In this document: positions 4,160-6,945 of the stretch, piece after piece
How positions within the stretch are numbered: position 1 is the first letter of the stretch
Layout of the letters: every line of letters starts with the position of its first letter
From: an uncultured Clostridia bacterium
Lineage (GTDB): Bacteria; Bacillota; Clostridia; TANB77; CAG-508
Direction of reading: 5' to 3'
DNA length: 6,945 bases
Assembly (NCBI GenBank): GCA_934183325.1
Contig: CAKPSH010000033.1
Location: 1-6,945 of the forward strand
Notes under the pieces: generated by a model
Told to the model about the DNA's origin: nothing
The model's input: only the letters and a program-made list of their open reading frames with translations
Database searches by the model: none
Made by a program: the position numbers and the translations under genes

Positions 4160-6742
4160 TTATTCTCCTTTAGTTTTTCTTTCTTCAAATAGACCTCTTA
4201 TATATTCAAGTTCGTCTTTATTTTCGCTTTCTATTTCTTTGCTTGTATCTCTTATATATGCACTTTTTTCTTCTTGTGAACCGTCCATAAAAATTGTACT
4301 TATTTCTATCATACTTTGAATTATATTTTCTCCCCAATTTCTTGTATGTAATCTTCTTCTTAATGTTTTATTTCCTTCAGCTTTTATTATTGCTTCTTCA
4401 TCACCTGTTCTTATTTCAATTCTTTGTTTACTTGCTAATTCTGCACATTCACTTCTTGTTCCTTCTATTTCTGATTCTTGTCCTTCCTGTATTTTTATAA
4501 AGTTTTGTGCTTGATGTTCATGTGTTATGTATGAAGCACCTTCTCCTTCAAATAATATTGTATGATATTGTTTATTTACATACACTCTATATCCTTCAAA
4601 GCTTCCTCCTGCAACAACTAATACTTCATCATTTTCATTTGTTAATGCTTGATATCCTAATTTAGTTAAAAGAACATCCTTATCATCTAATTCCATCTTT
4701 CCTTTTATATTTTGTATCGTTTCTTTTTGTTTTTTTCTTCTATCTATACTTTTTCCTTTTGTTTTTTCACTTTTTAATCCTTTTTTCAATTCACTAATTA
4801 CATTTCTTTTTTCTAAAATCGCTGTCGCTTCTTTTTCTGAAATAATATCCGCTTCTTTTAATTCTTGTAAATTTTCAAATGTGACTAATTTATTTAAATA
4901 TAATTCCCCTAACTTTTCTATTTTATCAACTTCTGGTAATGTATTAATTACATCAACCCAATCTATATTTCTATTTACAAATTTGACCAATACATCTATC
5001 TCGATTATTCCAATTAAATACATCATGGCTAAGTTTTCTTGGCTTATTTCATTGTTTTCTATTTTTATTTTAAAATTTTCTTCTTTTAATTTTTCTTCAT
5101 TGAATTCATAGATTACCTGTAAATTTTCTTTGCTTATAACTCCGCAATAATATAATCCTAGTAATACTCTATCTCCCATTCCATCATCATATAATTCTAA
5201 CAATTCATCAATGTTATTGTCATCTATTACTTCTGAGACATATTCTGAAGTTATTATTCCGTATTTAAACAATTTTATCACAATTAATATTTTTTCTTTT
5301 TCATCATTTATGTTTTCTTTTATGACATCCATTAAATTTTTACTTAAATCTTTTTTGTTTTCTTTTTCATTTTCTTGTATTTTCTTAATTGCTTTGTAAA
5401 ATCCCACAAATTTTTCTTGATATCTCTTTTGATCATCTTTTTGTTCTAGACTCTTTGCATTTTGTTCATTTTCAATATATTTTTTTAAAATTTCTATTAC
5501 TTTTTCACTATTAAAGAATATTATAATATCACTTAATTGCACTGGTACAGCTTCCAAAAAATTTTCTTCTTCATTTGAAGATCTATTTTCATATTCGATT
5601 TGTTCTTCATAAGCATCTATCAATTTAGTCTCATCTTCACATATTCCTGATGTTATTAATGTATAATATGCTCTTGCATAATCTTTTGGTGTTCTTTTTC
5701 CCAGCATTAATAATTCATCTACTTCTTCTTCTGAAAATTTTCTTCCTTCTTTTTCATATAACTTTCTTAAAAATATTGCTATAACTGTTGAATTCATTGT
5801 TGAGCTTCCTTTACTTGCTCTTTTTAAGTCTTCAAATGTTATTTTCTTTAAATTTATATACCTAAGTACATCCTCTTCATTTACTACAGCATAAATTTTC
5901 ATGATTTCCTTTAAAGGCATGCTCTTTACACTTCTTATCATAAATTCTTTGAATTGTGGAATATTATATATTTTTTCAAATGTTTCTAACACTATAATGT
6001 CATTTCTACATAAACATATTACATCTTTTTCATTAAATCCTATCTCTAATAAAGTATCTATATATTCTTGTTTTGTTTGTTCATCTTCTTCACTTAGAAT
6101 TCTTCTTAAAAGCATTACTTTCTCATAATAGAATTTTCCTTTTTTCTTATTGCTAAATTTTCTTCTTACATTTTCATTTATCTTGTCTTTATCACTATAT
6201 TCTTCTTCAAATTGGTACATTACCTCTTTAAATTCTGCACTATTCTCAATTCCTTTTGGAATAGTTCTATTTATTAAGGCTTCATCATATACATCTTCCT
6301 TTGAAATATAATTAAATATATTTATGCCCATTGCCTCTAATTCTCTACTTAAATTTAGATATATACTTACTAGTATTTCTTCTGATAACTTACTTAATAT
6401 TTTTTCTGATGATTCTTTATCCATAAATGTAATGAAATATATTTTCAATTTTTTCATAAAATTTTGCAATTCATCTTTAACTTTATTCGTTAATTCTGTC
6501 CTATTATCTATATTACTTAATTTTTCAGCCATTTTTATTAATTTATCATAACTTCTTTTATTAAGAACTATATATAATTGTAATGATACACAATATTCTG
6601 TATCTCCATACAGTATTGTTACATTGTCATTTCTTGCATCTTCTACTTTTTTTATGTATTTTCCATTTACCCATAAATCACATATCTTTTGCTCTATTCC
6701 AACATCATTTATGTTTCTTAAATTATAAACTACTCTTTTCAT
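4160..6742 (-). CDS. 860-residue protein of unknown function with helical repeats and a distinct C-terminal domain
   Basis: I do not recognise this protein. It is predicted to be soluble: there is no signal peptide or membrane segment, and it is very rich in Lys, Glu, Ile and Asn. Residues 1-60 look like a short beta-rich module. About 60-480 is charged and largely helical, with low-complexity Glu/Lys stretches near 380-480. A degenerate motif of the form Leu/Met-aromatic-x-x-Gly-Ile/Val-Ile/Val-Ser/Thr-x-Glu recurs with its glycine near 495, 534 and 578, and in weaker form near 618 and 632, suggesting an alpha solenoid. A basic linker (about 651-682) leads to a compact domain at about 690-820. 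That domain holds all four histidines of the protein, including HEH at 741-743. The start at ATG 6742 follows AAGGGA at a suitable distance. Promoter (6780-6808) and terminator (4021-4101) make it a single-gene unit. Base composition matches the host. Confidence 0.93.
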   Translation of the reverse strand: MKRVVYNLRNINDVGIEQKICDLWVNGKYIKKVEDARNDNVTILYGDTEYCVSLQLYIVLNKRSYDKLIKMAEKLSNIDNRTELTNKVKDELQNFMKKLKIYFITFMDKESSEKILSKLSEEILVSIYLNLSRELEAMGINIFNYISKEDVYDEALINRTIPKGIENSAEFKEVMYQFEEEYSDKDKINENVRRKFSNKKKGKFYYEKVMLLRRILSEEDEQTKQEYIDTLLEIGFNEKDVICLCRNDIIVLETFEKIYNIPQFKEFMIRSVKSMPLKEIMKIYAVVNEEDVLRYINLKKITFEDLKRASKGSSTMNSTVIAIFLRKLYEKEGRKFSEEEVDELLMLGKRTPKDYARAYYTLITSGICEDETKLIDAYEEQIEYENRSSNEEENFLEAVPVQLSDIIIFFNSEKVIEILKKYIENEQNAKSLEQKDDQKRYQEKFVGFYKAIKKIQENEKENKKDLSKNLMDVIKENINDEKEKILIVIKLFKYGIITSEYVSEVIDDNNIDELLELYDDGMGDRVLLGLYYCGVISKENLQVIYEFNEEKLKEENFKIKIENNEISQENLAMMYLIGIIEIDVLVKFVNRNIDWVDVINTLPEVDKIEKLGELYLNKLVTFENLQELKEADIISEKEATAILEKRNVISELKKGLKSEKTKGKSIDRRKKQKETIQNIKGKMELDDKDVLLTKLGYQALTNENDEVLVVAGGSFEGYRVYVNKQYHTILFEGEGASYITHEHQAQNFIKIQEGQESEIEGTRSECAELASKQRIEIRTGDEEAIIKAEGNKTLRRRLHTRNWGENIIQSMIEISTIFMDGSQEEKSAYIRDTSKEIESENKDELEYIRGLFEERKTKGE

Positions 6743-6779
6743 TAATTTTTCCCTTCTTTGTTAATAAAACATATCATAA

Positions 6780-6808
6780 ATTGTATCATAATTTACATAA
6801 TATTTCAA
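6780..6808 (-). promoter_or_regulatory. promoter of the 860-codon gene
   Basis: On the minus strand TTGAAA (6803-6808) is followed after 17 nt by TACAAT (6780-6785). A TGA immediately upstream of the -10 gives the extended -10 form TGnTACAAT. Transcription should start near 6773, leaving a leader of about 30 nt before the ATG at 6742. No riboswitch-like structure fits in that space. Confidence 0.7.
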
Positions 6809-6839
6809 CATTTGTTTTATTTTAACAACTAATTTATAT

Positions 6840-6884
6840 AAAAAAATATATATAATATTTTCTAAATACTATATATATTTTTTT
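6840..6884 (-). terminator. 21-bp A/T hairpin, likely terminator of the gene at the right edge
   Basis: Arms 6840-6860 and 6864-6884 pair over 21 positions (one G-U pair in the minus-strand transcript) around a 3-nt loop. Each arm carries a run of seven A or T at its outer end. It starts 4 bp after the stop codon of the possible gene tail at 6889-6945 and precedes the promoter at 6780-6808, so it could act as a bidirectional terminator. The stem lacks G-C pairs, which lowers confidence. Confidence 0.55.
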
Positions 6885-6888
6885 AATT

Positions 6889-6945
6889 TTATATTATTTG
6901 TTTTCTTCGTATCAGCTTTTCATCACTAATATTAAATTTATACTC
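6889..6945 (-). CDS. possible C-terminal tail of a gene entering from the right edge
   Basis: On the minus strand one frame is open from the window edge for 18 codons to TAA (6889-6891), giving EYKFNISDEKLIRRKQII. The other two frames have early stops. A hairpin follows 4 bp after the stop, as expected for a gene end. Eighteen open codons could occur by chance, so the call relies mainly on the hairpin position. No function can be inferred. Confidence 0.4.
   Translation of the reverse strand, partial: EYKFNISDEKLIRRKQII

Noticed and set aside
4093..4170. Small open frame after the AAAGGAG at the end of the 860-codon gene
   Set aside because: No start codon lies at a suitable distance. The next ATG, within the terminator stem, gives only about 12 codons.

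Overview
The window suggests a low-G+C, Clostridia-like member of the Bacillota. One sampled line of coding sequence is about 28% G+C. Supporting signs are AGGAGG-type ribosome binding sites, sigma-A promoters with 17-nt spacers, intrinsic terminators, and a class III fructose-1,6-bisphosphatase, an enzyme typical of Bacillota. No tRNA, rRNA, CRISPR array, transposase or riboswitch was recognised. The species cannot be named from this sequence alone.

All genes lie on the minus strand, so transcription runs from right to left. From right to left the layout is: (1) a possible 18-codon tail of an upstream gene at the right edge, followed by a 21-bp all-A/T hairpin; (2) a promoter and an 860-residue protein that I do not recognise, with degenerate helical-looking repeats and a distinct C-terminal domain holding all its histidines; (3) a long stem-loop terminator with a T8 tract, partly overlapping a weak promoter candidate for fbp; (4) fbp, class III fructose-1,6-bisphosphatase, with its motifs intact; (5) a promoter directly abutting the fbp stop codon and a 60-codon gene that is about 51% G+C, ending in a perfect 13-bp inverted repeat; (6) a separate promoter and tyrS, tyrosyl-tRNA synthetase, with a short leader and no T-box, ending in a good terminator; (7) a roughly 300-bp A/T-rich spacer with a strong promoter and a Shine-Dalgarno sequence at its extreme left end, serving a gene just outside the window.

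Each gene appears to have its own promoter, so this is a row of single-gene units and not an operon. tyrS (translation) and fbp (gluconeogenesis) are ordinary housekeeping genes. The unusual parts are the small G+C-rich gene between them, which looks acquired, and the large orphan protein upstream of fbp. No multi-gene system can be demonstrated here, and the two unknown genes show no evident functional link.
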